NCBI GenBank assembly: GCA_029433155.1
Contig: JAQYTT010000003.1
Span: 1-64,000 of the forward strand
Length of the DNA: 64,000 nt
Source of the DNA: Lactobacillaceae bacterium L1_55_11
GTDB taxonomy: Bacteria; Bacillota; Bacilli; Lactobacillales; Lactobacillaceae
Reading direction: 5' to 3'
Positions 31,586-40,932 of the stretch are shown piece after piece (positions within the stretch are counted from its first letter, which is position 1; each line of letters begins with the position of its first letter). The notes beneath the pieces are model-generated. The model searched no databases, was not told where the DNA came from, and was given only the letters and a program-made list of their open reading frames with translations. The position numbers and the translations under genes were made by a program.

Positions 31586-33265
31586 TTACTTTTCAAGTTC
31601 GTCGTATTGTGACTTGCCACGACCATACCAGATATTACCGAAGAACTTCTGCATCATTGGTACGGCAAGGATATCGAGACCGAAGCCACGACCTGATCCG
31701 TTCATGACCGTTAAGCTACCAAAGATGACGAAGAGCTGGATAATGTCAAAGCCGTGAACTGCCCAGGAGACAATGCAAAGGATTAACGATACCAGACCAA
31801 AGGTCCAAGTAAAGAGTCCAGTTAGGAAGGAAACCCCGGTGAGCAATTCCATCAAGGCCGCAAAGCTAACCGTCCAGAAGAGGGGCTGCGTGTGAGCACC
31901 CAGGGCGCCGGTACCAGCCAAGAGCCAGAAGACACCGAGGAAGATTCGCATTGGCGTAGCCCAGAGGACGTTACCCTGACGGGAAATCGTACCACGGAAT
32001 GGGTTACGACCGTGCTCAGTCCGGAAGAACTCATCAAGCATGTAGTGGAAGATACCGTAAGCAGACTTGATTTGTGAGTAGAAGTAAAGGTTGATACCGT
32101 GCTTTGCCAGGCTGGCGAAGAAGCCAGAAATGTTGAAGCTGCCCAAGAGGCTGGCCACCGTGTAGTGGGAACCAATTGAAACGGCGTAACCGTGATACTT
32201 TACAACTTGACCAAAGGTCTTAGCTTCCTTAGCAGCTCCAAGATCATGGAGGATGTTGTTAGAAGCAGCCTTGGCTGCGTTTTCAGCACCTTCAACAGTC
32301 TGGGGAACGGGCCCAGTCTTTTGGTCGACGTAGGTCATCGTGTCACCAGCCAGGTAAACGTCGGGGTCGCTCTTGCCATCAGGCAGGACGGCGTGCATGT
32401 AGTCGTCGGCTTCGATGCGGCCACCGTGACCAATCTTGAAGCCCCACTGGCTAACCACGTCCTTGGCCTTAACCCCGGCCGTCCAAATCAAAGACTTGGT
32501 TGGCAGGTGAGAACCATCACCGAAGATTACGCCCTCTTCATCAACCCCGGTAACCTTAGAGTTGCTGCGGATGTCGATGCCACGGTCAGTCATGTAACGA
32601 CCAGCCTTGGCAGCGAGCTTGCGGTCGGACAACATCTTCAAAATCTTGTCACCGGCTTCGAGGATGACTAGCTTGATTTCGCTTTCATCCAACTTGTTTT
32701 CAGCGGCCAGGATCTTGCGCAGGTCCATGATTTCACCCATCAGCTCAGCACCGGTGAAACCAGTACCAACAACAGCAATGGTCAACAGCTGTTCACGCTT
32801 TTGAGGGTCAGATTCAGCGGCTCCCTGGGCGATAATGTTAGCCAGGTGTTGGCGAATCCGAATCGCCTCTTCGATTGACCACATTTCAAAGCCGTATTCA
32901 ACAACGCCGGGTGTACCGAAGTTGTTGGAAGTACCCCCAATTGAGATGACTAACTTTTCATAGGGAATCTTGCCCCGGGTCGTGGTGATGCTCTTGTTAG
33001 CTGAGTCGATTTCAGTGACTTCAGCGGTAACGAGTTCAACGTTCTTGTCATGGGAGAAGAGGTGTTCCAAGTCTTCCTTGACGTGGTTAGGCTTAACGCG
33101 TTGTGCGGCAACCTCGTGGATTTCAGTCAGATAAGTGAAGTAAGAGTGCTTATCGACCAAGATAATCCGGTAATCCTGATTATGCTTCAGTTTTTTGGCA
33201 AGCTTCTTAGCAGTGAAGACACCGCCGAACCCCGCTCCAACGATAACAATATTCTTCTTAGGCAT
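31586..33265 (-). CDS. ndh: type II NADH:quinone oxidoreductase with C-terminal membrane domain
   Basis: Oxidises NADH and reduces membrane quinone without pumping protons. It has 559 residues. Residues 1-400 form the FAD/NAD(P)-binding two-dinucleotide fold: GAGFGGVFTAKKL at the start, VVGTGFTGAELMGEI near 165-180, and AGDTM near 305. Residues about 425-540 add four hydrophobic helices (RIFLGVFWLLAGTGALG..., VHGFDIIQLFVIFGSL) that resemble a DoxX/TQO-type membrane domain instead of the usual short amphipathic tail. AAAGGAAG precedes the ATG. Confidence 0.88.
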   Translation of the reverse strand: MPKKNIVIVGAGFGGVFTAKKLAKKLKHNQDYRIILVDKHSYFTYLTEIHEVAAQRVKPNHVKEDLEHLFSHDKNVELVTAEVTEIDSANKSITTTRGKIPYEKLVISIGGTSNNFGTPGVVEYGFEMWSIEEAIRIRQHLANIIAQGAAESDPQKREQLLTIAVVGTGFTGAELMGEIMDLRKILAAENKLDESEIKLVILEAGDKILKMLSDRKLAAKAGRYMTDRGIDIRSNSKVTGVDEEGVIFGDGSHLPTKSLIWTAGVKAKDVVSQWGFKIGHGGRIEADDYMHAVLPDGKSDPDVYLAGDTMTYVDQKTGPVPQTVEGAENAAKAASNNILHDLGAAKEAKTFGQVVKYHGYAVSIGSHYTVASLLGSFNISGFFASLAKHGINLYFYSQIKSAYGIFHYMLDEFFRTEHGRNPFRGTISRQGNVLWATPMRIFLGVFWLLAGTGALGAHTQPLFWTVSFAALMELLTGVSFLTGLFTWTFGLVSLILCIVSWAVHGFDIIQLFVIFGSLTVMNGSGRGFGLDILAVPMMQKFFGNIWYGRGKSQYDELEK

Positions 33266-33309
33266 ATAGTCTTCCTTTGTGAAAAAAATATATTTTTACT
33301 TACTGTCCC

Positions 33310-33338
33310 ACTATACACCTTGTTTCAAAAATTTTGAA
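33310..33338 (-). promoter_or_regulatory. promoter of ndh
   Basis: Reading the - strand: TTCAAA (33338-33333), 17 bp, TATAGT (33315-33310). Confidence 0.6.
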
Positions 33339-33417
33339 GAGGGATTTATCACTAGATAGCATGGACCAAAGCCCACGGCCCCTAAGTCTAAATCTGCCTT
33401 AGCTAGGGCCCTATCTA

Positions 33418-33426
33418 TGGTAAAAT
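33418..33426 (+). promoter_or_regulatory. extended -10 of the ecf operon
   Basis: TGGTAAAAT just 11 bp before the ecfA1 ATG at 33438. If used, the mRNA would have a leader of only about 5 nt. An imperfect inverted repeat (GGCCCCTAAG...CTTAGCTAGGGCC, 33378-33410) lies upstream. Confidence 0.4.
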
Positions 33427-33437
33427 GGACCTTAATC

Positions 33438-34259
33438 ATGGATGCAATTAAGATTGACAATCTCGCCTATCACTACGAAGATCAGGCCCCACTTTTTAAA
33501 AATTTCAACTTAACCATTCAGGCCGGTGACTGGGTGGCCCTGGTTGGTCACAATGGCTCGGGCAAATCGACTCTGGCCAAGTTGATTCTGGGTCTCTTAG
33601 AGCGCGATGACGGGAAAATTACCGTCTATGACCTGCCCCTGACTGAGGAGAACCTGGGCAAGGCTCGGGAAAAGATGGGGATGGTCTTTCAAAACCCCGA
33701 TAACCAGTTTGTCGGGGCGACGGTGGCTGACGACGTGGCTTTTGGCCTGGAAAACCAGCAGGTACCCAGTCAAGACATGCCAGCCAAGATTGAAGCGGCC
33801 CTGAAAACGGTGGGGATGGCGGCCTTTGCTGACCGGGAACCCCACTACTTATCTGGTGGGCAAAAGCAGCGGGTGGCCCTGGCCAGCGTCTTGGCCCTCC
33901 AGCCTAAGATTATTATTTTAGACGAGGCAACCGCCATGCTTGATCCCCAGGGCCGGGCGGCGGTTTTGCAGACTTTAAAAGATTTAAAAAAAGCCTATGG
34001 GGACCAGTTAACCCTGATTATGATTACCCACGACATGGACGAGGCCAGCCTGGCCGACCGGGTCGTTGTGTTAGATGACGGGAAGCTGGTCTTAGACGGG
34101 ACGCCGGCGGAAGTCTTTGAAGCTGGTGACCAAAAATTAAAGGACCTCGGTCTGGGGCTGCCTTTTAGCGTCCAGGTCAGCCAGGCCTTGAAGGTCCAAC
34201 CCCCACACTACTTAAACCAGCAGGAGCTTTTGCAGTGGCTATTAACTTTGAACAAGTGA
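33438..34259 (+). CDS. ecfA1: energy-coupling factor transporter ATPase EcfA1
   Basis: One of two ATPases of the shared ECF module that drives vitamin S-components. I start it at ATG 33438 (MDAIKIDNLAYHYEDQ, 273 residues), the family start; ATG 33417 in frame has no ribosome binding site either. Walker A GHNGSGKST, signature LSGGQKQRVALA, Walker B IIILDEATAMLDP. The 3' end overlaps ecfA2. Confidence 0.95.
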   Translation: MDAIKIDNLAYHYEDQAPLFKNFNLTIQAGDWVALVGHNGSGKSTLAKLILGLLERDDGKITVYDLPLTEENLGKAREKMGMVFQNPDNQFVGATVADDVAFGLENQQVPSQDMPAKIEAALKTVGMAAFADREPHYLSGGQKQRVALASVLALQPKIIILDEATAMLDPQGRAAVLQTLKDLKKAYGDQLTLIMITHDMDEASLADRVVVLDDGKLVLDGTPAEVFEAGDQKLKDLGLGLPFSVQVSQALKVQPPHYLNQQELLQWLLTLNK

Positions 34260-35092
34260 ATTTTAGTTATGGTCAGGGTAAGCTTGCCCAGCCGGTTTTA
34301 AAGGACATCAGTGCCAGCATGCCCAGCGGGGAAATTACGGCCATTGTCGGTCAAACCGGGTCGGGGAAGTCGACCTTAGTCCAGCACATTAACGGCCTGC
34401 TCAAGCCTGATTCTGGCCGGGTGGTCATCAATGATTTTGTCCTGACCAGTCAGACTAAGGAAAAGGATTTGGTCAAGTTGCGGGCCCAGGTTGGTATGGT
34501 CTTCCAGTTTCCCGAAAACCAGCTCTTTGCCGAAACGGTGCTAGCGGACGTGGCCTATGGTCCGGTTAACTTTGGCATGGGCAAGGAAGCCGCGCAAGCG
34601 GCAGCTAAAAAGGCCTTGCAAACCGTCGGCATTCCCGAGGATATCTGGGATAAGTCGCCCTTTGCCCTGTCAGGGGGACAGATGCGCCGGGTGGCCATTG
34701 CTGGTGTCTTAGCCACTGACCCCGAAATCGTGGTCATGGATGAGCCGGTCGCTGGGTTGGACCCCAAGGGGCAGGCTGATTTGCTGAACTTGATTGAAAA
34801 CCTGAAGGGGCAGGGCAAGACGATTGTCCTGATTACCCACCAGATGGAACAGGTCGCGGCTTTAGCCGACTGGGTGGTGGTTTTGCACCACGGTGAGGTT
34901 GCGGCGGCTGAGAACCCACTGGCCCTCTTTAACCGGCCCTTGGACTGGTACCAGGAGGTGGGCATTGACCTGCCCCGGCCAGCCCAGTTTGCCGAAGACT
35001 TGCACCAGGGTGGCTGGCCGCTGGGTCAGCGGCCGTTGACCGTTAAGGCCCTGGCCAGTCAAATTAACCAGGAGGTCTGGGGCGATGAATAA
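34235..35092 (+). CDS. ecfA2: energy-coupling factor transporter ATPase EcfA2
   Basis: Second ECF ATPase, 285 residues. It starts with GTG at 34235, 8 nt after AGGAG, inside the end of ecfA1 (25-nt overlap). Walker [10 protein letters not shown], signature [12 protein letters not shown], Walker [13 protein letters not shown]. Overlaps ecfT by 8 nt. Confidence 0.95.
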   Translation: MAINFEQVNFSYGQGKLAQPVLKDISASMPSGEITAIVGQTGSGKSTLVQHINGLLKPDSGRVVINDFVLTSQTKEKDLVKLRAQVGMVFQFPENQLFAETVLADVAYGPVNFGMGKEAAQAAAKKALQTVGIPEDIWDKSPFALSGGQMRRVAIAGVLATDPEIVVMDEPVAGLDPKGQADLLNLIENLKGQGKTIVLITHQMEQVAALADWVVVLHHGEVAAAENPLALFNRPLDWYQEVGIDLPRPAQFAEDLHQGGWPLGQRPLTVKALASQINQEVWGDE

Positions 35093-35888
35093 GATTGTCA
35101 TTGGCCGTTACCTGCCCGGGGATGGCTGGGTTTACCGCCTTGATCCCCGTACGAAAATTTTAATTACCTTCATTTATGTCCTGGCCCTGGTCTTTACCAA
35201 TAACTGGGTACCTTATGTCTGGGCGACGGCCTTTCTGATCCTGGTCCTAGCCTTGACCAAGCAACCACTGGCCCTGTACTGGTCTGGACTGAAGCCGATT
35301 TTGTGGTTGATTATCTTTACGGTGGTCCTCCAAATCTTCTTCACGCCCGGCAGTCCGGTTTTGTGGCACTGGGGCTTTTTAAGGGTGACTACACCAGGGG
35401 TTGTGAATGCCGTTTATGTCGTAATCCGCTTTGTGCTGATTATCCTGATGTCAACTGTCCTGACTTTGACCACACCGCCAACTAGTATTGCGACGGCGCT
35501 AGAGTCACTACTGGGACCACTAAAGAAGGTCCGGGTGCCGGTGGCCGAACTGGCTCTGATGCTCTCGATTGCCCTGCGCTTTGTGCCCCTGCTCTTGGAC
35601 GAGACCCAGAAGATTATGAACGCCCAGAAGTCACGGGGGATGAGCTTTTCTAGTGGGGGACCAATTAAGCGGGCCAAGGCCGTGATTCCGATGTTAGTAC
35701 CGCTCTTTGTCGGGGCCCTGCAGCGGGCCTTGGACCTGGCCAACGCCATGGAAGTCCGTGGTTTTCAGGATGCTAACCAGCGGACCCATTACCGGGTGCT
35801 GAAATACGGCCACGAAGATTACCAGGCGGCTGCGGTGACCGCGGTCTTCGTAGTGGTCTTTGCCCTCTTAGTGCTACACTTTGGATAA
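35085..35888 (+). CDS. ecfT: energy-coupling factor transporter transmembrane protein EcfT
   Basis: Membrane scaffold that links the ATPases to exchangeable S-components (riboflavin, folate, etc.). It has 267 residues with several helices and the coupling-helix motif AQKSRGMSF (near 182-190) and a second AMEVRGF (near 222-228). Overlaps ecfA2; 13 bp before truA, the arrangement usual in lactic acid bacteria. Confidence 0.95.
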   Translation: MNKIVIGRYLPGDGWVYRLDPRTKILITFIYVLALVFTNNWVPYVWATAFLILVLALTKQPLALYWSGLKPILWLIIFTVVLQIFFTPGSPVLWHWGFLRVTTPGVVNAVYVVIRFVLIILMSTVLTLTTPPTSIATALESLLGPLKKVRVPVAELALMLSIALRFVPLLLDETQKIMNAQKSRGMSFSSGGPIKRAKAVIPMLVPLFVGALQRALDLANAMEVRGFQDANQRTHYRVLKYGHEDYQAAAVTAVFVVVFALLVLHFG

Positions 35889-35901
35889 GGAGGGGCGTTA
35901 A

Positions 35902-36669
35902 ATGCCCAGATACAAGGGAATTTTGAGCTATGACGGGTCCGATTTTTGCGGCTTCCAGGTTCAGACCAAGCACGGAATCGAACGGGAACGGACCGTCCAG
36001 GGAGAGCTAAACAAGGCCGTCAACCAGATGGCCAAGAACCCGGACCCCGCTATCAAGGTAGTCGGGGCTTCGCGGACTGATACCGGCGTGCACGCCTATG
36101 GCCAGGTGATTCACTTTGACCTGCCCTTTGACATTCCCGCTGAAGGGGTTCGCAAGGGGTTAAACACGATGTTGCCGCGCGATATCTTATTGAAGCAGGT
36201 CGACCAGGTGGCCGATGATTTTCATGCCCGCTTTAGCAGCCATGCCAAGCGCTACTTTTACCGGGTTTCCACCCAGGACTACGTTGACCCCTTTAAGCGC
36301 CACTACACCGGCCACTTTCACTGGCCCCTGGACGTGGAGCGGCTTATGGCGGCCCTGCCGGATTTAATCGGCGAACACGACTTTGCCACCTTTGCGGCCT
36401 CGGGGAATGAGACCGCAACCACAGTGCGGACGATCACCCGGGCCGATTTAGCAGTGAAGCCCGCTGAAAATGAACTGGTTTTCACCTTTGAAGGCAACGC
36501 CTTTTTGTACAACCAGATTCGAATCATGGTTGGGGTCTTATTGGAGATTGGGACCGGGCGCCGACCCGTTGATGACATTCCACGTTTGATTGCTGCTAAA
36601 GACCGGGAACAGGCCCGTTATACCGCCCCGGCCAGTGGTTTATATTTGGATGAAATAGCGTATAATTAG
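35902..36669 (+). CDS. truA: tRNA pseudouridine synthase A
   Basis: Makes pseudouridine 38-40 in the anticodon arm of tRNAs. It has 255 residues. The catalytic aspartate is in ASRTDTGVHAYGQ (residue about 60). AAGGAGGGG precedes the ATG. Cotranscribed with ecfT. Confidence 0.97.
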   Translation: MPRYKGILSYDGSDFCGFQVQTKHGIERERTVQGELNKAVNQMAKNPDPAIKVVGASRTDTGVHAYGQVIHFDLPFDIPAEGVRKGLNTMLPRDILLKQVDQVADDFHARFSSHAKRYFYRVSTQDYVDPFKRHYTGHFHWPLDVERLMAALPDLIGEHDFATFAASGNETATTVRTITRADLAVKPAENELVFTFEGNAFLYNQIRIMVGVLLEIGTGRRPVDDIPRLIAAKDREQARYTAPASGLYLDEIAYN

Positions 36670-36680
36670 AGGTGTAAGGA

Positions 36681-37004
36681 TTGGAACGAAGAAAGCTTAC
36701 CTACGGTTTATTGGTGGCGGATGCCGTCTTAGCCTTTGCCTGGCTCTGGGGTGCCTTTTATAAGGTGCTCTACGTGGGGATGTACCCGGTTTGGGGTGTT
36801 GAAGCCCACGTGTTGGGGATTGTGTCCCTGTGGCTGATTACCCTGGCGGCGGCCTTTGTGGCTTATCTGCTTTATAAGACCGGCCGCGACCTGGACCGGT
36901 GGGCAACCCTGAGTTCGGGGGTGCTGACCGGGGCCCTGGCTGTCTTCGCTACTATCCTGCCCATCTTTTTAATCATGAATTATCAAATTTACTTGATGCA
37001 GTAA
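36681..37004 (+). CDS. small membrane protein, unknown
   Basis: It has 107 residues with three hydrophobic segments (about 9-30, 45-68, 80-104). The start is TTG 36681 with GAGGTG about 9 nt upstream; TATAAT at 36661-36666 could also provide a local promoter. Not recognised. It lies between truA and a PNPOx-like gene, which follows after 12 bp, so the two may be cotranscribed. Confidence 0.6.
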   Translation: MERRKLTYGLLVADAVLAFAWLWGAFYKVLYVGMYPVWGVEAHVLGIVSLWLITLAAAFVAYLLYKTGRDLDRWATLSSGVLTGALAVFATILPIFLIMNYQIYLMQ

Positions 37005-37016
37005 AAGGAGATAGCA

Positions 37017-37424
37017 ATGACACGGTTTAACGAGTATATTAAGGCCGCTGGTGGCTTGGTTTATGTAGCCACTGAGGAAGACGACCAACCGAGCGTACGG
37101 ATTATGGGCTTTGCCGCTGATCCAAAGCGTCCTAACCACTGGTTCCTGCTTTCCCAGCCGGATGCCCCTAAGGTTCAGCAGCTGGCCTTAAATGACCGGG
37201 TGGCGATTATCACGCCCCTGGATGAGGATGGGCGCCGGATTGAGTCCAACCGGGTCACCATGAATGAATCTGGTCACTCCTGGGCGGATGTGGCTGATTT
37301 CTTCGCTGACCATCCGGTGTTCTTCAAGGTTCACCAGCATCCTGAAAATGAAGTCTTGTACGAGATGGACATCGAGTCCGCCCGCCTGGCTTCCTATACC
37401 GATGAGGAAGATGTCACTTTTTAA
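37017..37424 (+). CDS. pyridoxamine 5'-phosphate oxidase-like FMN-binding protein
   Basis: A 135-residue split-barrel protein: KAAGGLVYVATEEDDQPSVR, then HWFLLSQPDAPKVQQLALNDRVAI and a C-terminal VLYEMDIESARL are the pattern of small PNPOx-like flavin proteins. It lacks the substrate residues of true PdxH, so the substrate is unknown. AAAGGAGATAGC precedes the ATG. Terminator follows. Confidence 0.7.
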   Translation: MTRFNEYIKAAGGLVYVATEEDDQPSVRIMGFAADPKRPNHWFLLSQPDAPKVQQLALNDRVAIITPLDEDGRRIESNRVTMNESGHSWADVADFFADHPVFFKVHQHPENEVLYEMDIESARLASYTDEEDVTF

Positions 37425-37438
37425 ACTTATAGCAAGGT

Positions 37439-37472
37439 AAAAAGAACCAATCCCACCGATTGATTCTTTTTT
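37439..37472 (+). terminator. terminator after the PNPOx-like gene
   Basis: AAAAAGAACCAATC-CCACC-GATTGATTCTTTTTTT. Confidence 0.88.
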
Positions 37473-37488
37473 TATGGAGATAAATTCG

Positions 37489-38430
37489 ATGACCTTACTG
37501 ATATTCTTAGCTGAGCTGGTCCCGGCACTGTTTTTAGCCATCCTGATTCACGAACTAGCCCATGTCATTGCAGCCCGGGCCCTAAAAATCTCGCTGCGTT
37601 CCTTGAACCTGGCCGGGATTAACTACCGCTTTAAAAACCACCACCTGAGCTTTAAGCCCAACGTCTTTAACGTCGGCGGCAGTGTGGTGGTTTCGGGTGG
37701 TCCCCAGGCGGCCCGCAGCTCCTATCTGACCTTTATCCTGGCTGGTCCGGTGGCCAGTCTGGTGGTCGGCTTGGTCTTGCAGCTGGTGCCGGGGAGTTTT
37801 TGGGCCATTTTAGCCTGGGTGAACCTGGCTGTGGCCGTCCTGACCGGATTGCCCCTCCATCATTTAGATAACGACGGCTATTATTGGCGGGTGATTCGGC
37901 GCCATCCGGCCATCTGGGAGCACCGCGGCCTGGTGAATGCGGTTAGTAAGGCCTTGCAGGCCCCCCTGGATGCGACCTCCTTTGATCTGATGCCAGAGTG
38001 CTTGAACTATTTTAAGAACCTGCCGGTCATGGATACCCGTTCGCTCTGGGTCCTGCTCGGTTATGCCAATGCTTACTTACTGCTGGGTAATCCCAGTGCG
38101 GCCGACCGGGAAGTCATCGAGTCCTTCTATCATACGGTCCGCGACCGGGAACGTCACAACCACGGCACCGGCTTTAGCCGGCGGGCGATTGGGGAATTGC
38201 TGACGACCCAGATTCTGATGGATCAGGACGGGCTTACACCGCGGCAAAAGCGGCAGTTGGCTTCGCTACCGAAGGGTTACCAGTCCCGCCTGCGTTTCCT
38301 AAACGATCCAAATTCGGGTAATTATGCCGACCGTTACCGGAAACTCTTGCAGCAATACAGTCACGAGGTTGACCCCAAAAGCTTGTCCTATCAGACTGAG
38401 CAGGGCTATCTGGCCTGGTCAGAGGAATAG
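37489..38430 (+). CDS. M50-like membrane zinc metallopeptidase
   Basis: A putative intramembrane (site-2 type) protease, 313 residues. I start it at ATG 37489 (MTLLIFLAELV) because GGAG lies 9 nt upstream; ATG 37474 overlaps the terminator. The zinc motif HELAH lies in the first helix (about residues 22-26), and a second motif LPLHHLDNDG near 122-131 resembles the LDG motif of the family. About four helices are followed by a soluble C-terminal half of roughly 170 residues. Substrate unknown. Confidence 0.75.
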   Translation: MTLLIFLAELVPALFLAILIHELAHVIAARALKISLRSLNLAGINYRFKNHHLSFKPNVFNVGGSVVVSGGPQAARSSYLTFILAGPVASLVVGLVLQLVPGSFWAILAWVNLAVAVLTGLPLHHLDNDGYYWRVIRRHPAIWEHRGLVNAVSKALQAPLDATSFDLMPECLNYFKNLPVMDTRSLWVLLGYANAYLLLGNPSAADREVIESFYHTVRDRERHNHGTGFSRRAIGELLTTQILMDQDGLTPRQKRQLASLPKGYQSRLRFLNDPNSGNYADRYRKLLQQYSHEVDPKSLSYQTEQGYLAWSEE

Positions 38431-38461
38431 CCAAATTCTTTGGGTAAAGTCGCCATTTCAG

Positions 38462-38490
38462 TTGACAGAGGCCCTTGCCCTGTGTAGAAT
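38462..38490 (+). promoter_or_regulatory. promoter of rplM-rpsI
   Basis: TTGACA, 17 bp, TAGAAT. About 100 nt of leader follow before rplM; ribosomal L13 leaders are known in Firmicutes, but I cannot fold this one with confidence. Confidence 0.85.
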
Positions 38491-38592
38491 GGATAGCGGT
38501 ATTGTTTACCTCACGATAAGCCCCGGAAACTTATTGTAATTTACTTAGTAAGGAACGACTAAGTCTGTAAACAAAAATCAAAGGAGCGCACA

Positions 38593-39036
38593 ATGCGTAC
38601 AACATTTTTAGCCAAGCCAGGCGAAATCGAGAAGAAGTGGTACATCCTAGACGCCCAAGACGTAATCATGGGTCGTCTTTCAACGGTGGCCGCAGCGATC
38701 TTGCGTGGTAAGAACAAGCCTACTTTTACCCCTAACGTTGACATGGGTGACCACGTGATTATCATCAACGCTGCCCAAGTTAAGTTGAGTGGTAAGAAGG
38801 CCAGCGACAAGATTTATTACCACCACTCAAATCACCCCGGTGGTTTGAAGGAACGGACTGCTGGTGACTACCGCGAGAAGAACCCCGAAAAGCTTTTGGA
38901 GTTGTCAATCAAGGGTATGTTGCCAAAGAACACTTTGGGCCGCAAGCAGGGCCTGAACTTGCACGTTTATGCTGGTTCAGACTACAAGCAAACTGCACAG
39001 AAGCCTGAAAAGCTTGACATCGACAAGTTAATCTAA
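38593..39036 (+). CDS. rplM: 50S ribosomal protein L13
   Basis: Early 23S assembly protein. It has 147 residues: [21 protein letters not shown] and the conserved [24 protein letters not shown] precedes the ATG. Paired with rpsI. Confidence 0.98.
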   Translation: MRTTFLAKPGEIEKKWYILDAQDVIMGRLSTVAAAILRGKNKPTFTPNVDMGDHVIIINAAQVKLSGKKASDKIYYHHSNHPGGLKERTAGDYREKNPEKLLELSIKGMLPKNTLGRKQGLNLHVYAGSDYKQTAQKPEKLDIDKLI

Positions 39037-39054
39037 GAAAGGAGACCGTAAACT

Positions 39055-39450
39055 ATGACTGCAACTACTCAATATCCAGGTACTGGTCGTCGTAAGAATT
39101 CAGTTGCCCGCGTGCGTTTGGTACCCGGTAAGGGTGACATCGTGATGAACGGTAAGCCAATTGAAGATTACATTCCTTTCCCTAACTTGCGTGAGGTTGT
39201 TCTCCAGCCATTCAACGCTACGGAAACGCTCGGTAACTACGACGTCTTCGTTAACGTTAACGGCGGTGGATTCTCAGGTCAAGCCGGCGCAACTCGCCAC
39301 GGTATCGCCCGTGCCCTGTTGAATGTCGACCCTGACTTCCGTGCAGTTCTGAAGAGCGCAGGTCTTTTGACCCGTGACCCTCGTATGAAGGAACGTAAGA
39401 AGCCTGGTCTGAAGAAGGCCCGTAAGGCATCACAGTTCTCAAAGCGTTAA
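39055..39450 (+). CDS. rpsI: 30S ribosomal protein S9
   Basis: Its C-terminal tail touches P-site tRNA. It has 131 residues: [17 protein letters not shown] and the C-terminal [12 protein letters not shown], complete. AAAGGAGACC precedes the ATG. A terminator follows. Confidence 0.98.
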   Translation: MTATTQYPGTGRRKNSVARVRLVPGKGDIVMNGKPIEDYIPFPNLREVVLQPFNATETLGNYDVFVNVNGGGFSGQAGATRHGIARALLNVDPDFRAVLKSAGLLTRDPRMKERKKPGLKKARKASQFSKR

Positions 39451-39474
39451 TCTTTCGATTATTCCAGAGAATAC

Positions 39475-39506
39475 AAAAGCAGCAACCAAATGGTTGCTGC
39501 TTTTTT
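39475..39506 (+). terminator. terminator after rpsI
   Basis: AAAAGCAGCAACC-AAAT-GGTTGCTGCTTTTTT. A near copy ends the 39968 gene. Confidence 0.93.
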
Positions 39507-39588
39507 GTTGTTGAATTGTTACTGAGATTTTAACGCTTTGTAAAATTTTACGCCTATACTGGGCCGAAATAGGTTAGAGGAGGCAGTT

Positions 39589-39939
39589 ATGCAGGCACGC
39601 TTGAAGCAGGAAGGTTGATCACTAATCATGGGGGCCTTGTTTGTTTTGGACTTCATGTTATTTCCAGCGGCGGCTCACAATTGGTGGTTCGCTATTTTGG
39701 GGATTATCGGAATTGTGGCCCTGGTGGTTATCATTGGGAAGTACTTCCGCGACAGGCAGAAGGCTGAACTCGTGTTCTTCAACTGGGCGGTCTTGATGAG
39801 TGCTAGCAGTTTGGCCTTTGGTGATGGCCGCCACAGTTTGCTCTTGAAAGCAATCATTATCGTCGGCGGCCTAATCTATATCGGTAATTACCTTTGGCAG
39901 CTAGATGCCAAGCTGAAGGGTGATTCTTCGGCTAAGTAA
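39589..39939 (+). pseudogene. small membrane protein interrupted by an in-frame TGA
   Basis: The only good ribosome binding site (GAGGAGG) precedes ATG 39589, which reads MQARLKQEG and then TGA at 39616-39618; the same frame goes on, with a second ATG at 39628, to 39939. The whole product aligns with the next gene (MRERLKIEG..., RWW/NWW, then two to three helices), where the TGA position is Ile. So this is a paralogue with a nonsense mutation, or it is translated weakly from ATG 39628 (103 residues, no ribosome binding site). Family unknown. Confidence 0.6.
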
Positions 39940-39967
39940 TCGGCAAGTGGAGATTTAGGAGACAAAT

Positions 39968-40327
39968 ATGCGGGAACGATTAAAAATCGAAGGCATAGCG
40001 CTAGGAGTGGCGGTGCTAGTTGGCCTGGACATATGGATTTTCTCTATATCTGCCAACCGTTGGTGGGTGTTGGTGCTTGGCATTGCAGGGGCGGCAGCAT
40101 TCCTTTGGGTTCTCTGGCGCTACCTGCTGAACCTAACGTCGCAAATGGCATCCTTGGTTTTAGCTAACTGGTTCATTATGAGGTATGGTGGACCACTTAT
40201 CTTTGGTAGAGGGCACGACGGGCTGCTTTTCCCAGTGATTATGATTGTACTCTGCCTGGTTGTGATCTTCGCATTCGTGACGGGCATTAGTGTCAAAAAT
40301 GAAAAGGATTCTGAATCTATGAAATAG
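39968..40327 (+). CDS. small membrane protein, unknown
   Basis: It has 119 residues with four hydrophobic segments (about 10-28, 32-50, 58-72, 80-105) and a short charged C-terminus. TAGGAGACAA precedes the ATG. Paralogue of the interrupted gene just upstream (shared start pattern RLKxEG, a W-W pair near residue 33, and GRGHDGLLF versus GDGRHSLLL). No known family. Confidence 0.6.
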   Translation: MRERLKIEGIALGVAVLVGLDIWIFSISANRWWVLVLGIAGAAAFLWVLWRYLLNLTSQMASLVLANWFIMRYGGPLIFGRGHDGLLFPVIMIVLCLVVIFAFVTGISVKNEKDSESMK

Positions 40328-40355
40328 GGCAGCAACCAGAAGGTTGCTGCTTTTT
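40328..40355 (+). terminator. terminator after the 39968 gene
   Basis: GCAGCAACC-AGAA-GGTTGCTGCTTTTT. Confidence 0.9.
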
Positions 40356-40407
40356 GTTTGTGGTGGTGTAAAATGGTGACAAGCTAGAATTAACGAGAGT
40401 GTTGACT

Positions 40408-40806
40408 ATGAACAAGAAAGTAACCGGCAGCATCATTGGCATCGTCTTTATTATCTTCGTCCTGGGGGTCTGGTACCTGCAGACGCCGCACAAGCTGACC
40501 AACCAGCAGGTGTTGCAGCGCTTTAGTTGGCGGATGACCGAGACCGACGGGATTAAGCTGGGGACGGTTAAGTTCACCGAAAAAAACATGAAGATTAATA
40601 AGCAGGTCTACGATTATCACTATTCGGATGACGTCGAAGAGGCCCAGCGCCCCAGTGGTGAGAGCGATGACGGCGACCAATTTGTTGGCACGCTGATTAT
40701 TGATGACGGGCCCTATGCCGGTCATTACGCTCTGGAAATGGATAGCACCGACTATAACCTGTACCAGCAGGGCCATTTGAAATATACGCTAACCCGGAAG
40801 GATTAG
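40408..40806 (+). CDS. secreted or membrane-anchored small protein, unknown
   Basis: I start it at ATG 40408 (MNKKVTGSIIGIVFIIF, 132 residues), with GAGAG 9 nt upstream. One N-terminal membrane segment (about 7-24) is followed by a hydrophilic acidic domain that should lie outside the cell; no lipobox. Base composition is host-like. Not recognised. Confidence 0.6.
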   Translation: MNKKVTGSIIGIVFIIFVLGVWYLQTPHKLTNQQVLQRFSWRMTETDGIKLGTVKFTEKNMKINKQVYDYHYSDDVEEAQRPSGESDDGDQFVGTLIIDDGPYAGHYALEMDSTDYNLYQQGHLKYTLTRKD

Positions 40807-40812
40807 GGGAAG

Positions 40813-40838
40813 GAACTGACGAGAGTCAGTTTTTTTTG
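40813..40838 (+). terminator. terminator after the 40408 gene
   Basis: AACTGAC-GAGA-GTCAGTTTTTTTT. Left edge of the accessory island. Confidence 0.85.
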
Positions 40839-40901
40839 TTTGCTGTCAGTTTTATATATTGATCGTGACAATATTAATTTACTAAATAGTACATTTATGA
40901 T

Positions 40902-40914
40902 CTAATTGTATTAG
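40902..40914 (+). repeat. small inverted repeat before the AIPR gene
   Basis: CTAAT-TGT-ATTAG, about 20 bp before the AIPR start. It could be an operator; weak evidence only. Confidence 0.25.
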
Positions 40915-40932
40915 CAATATGAGGAGATCATT

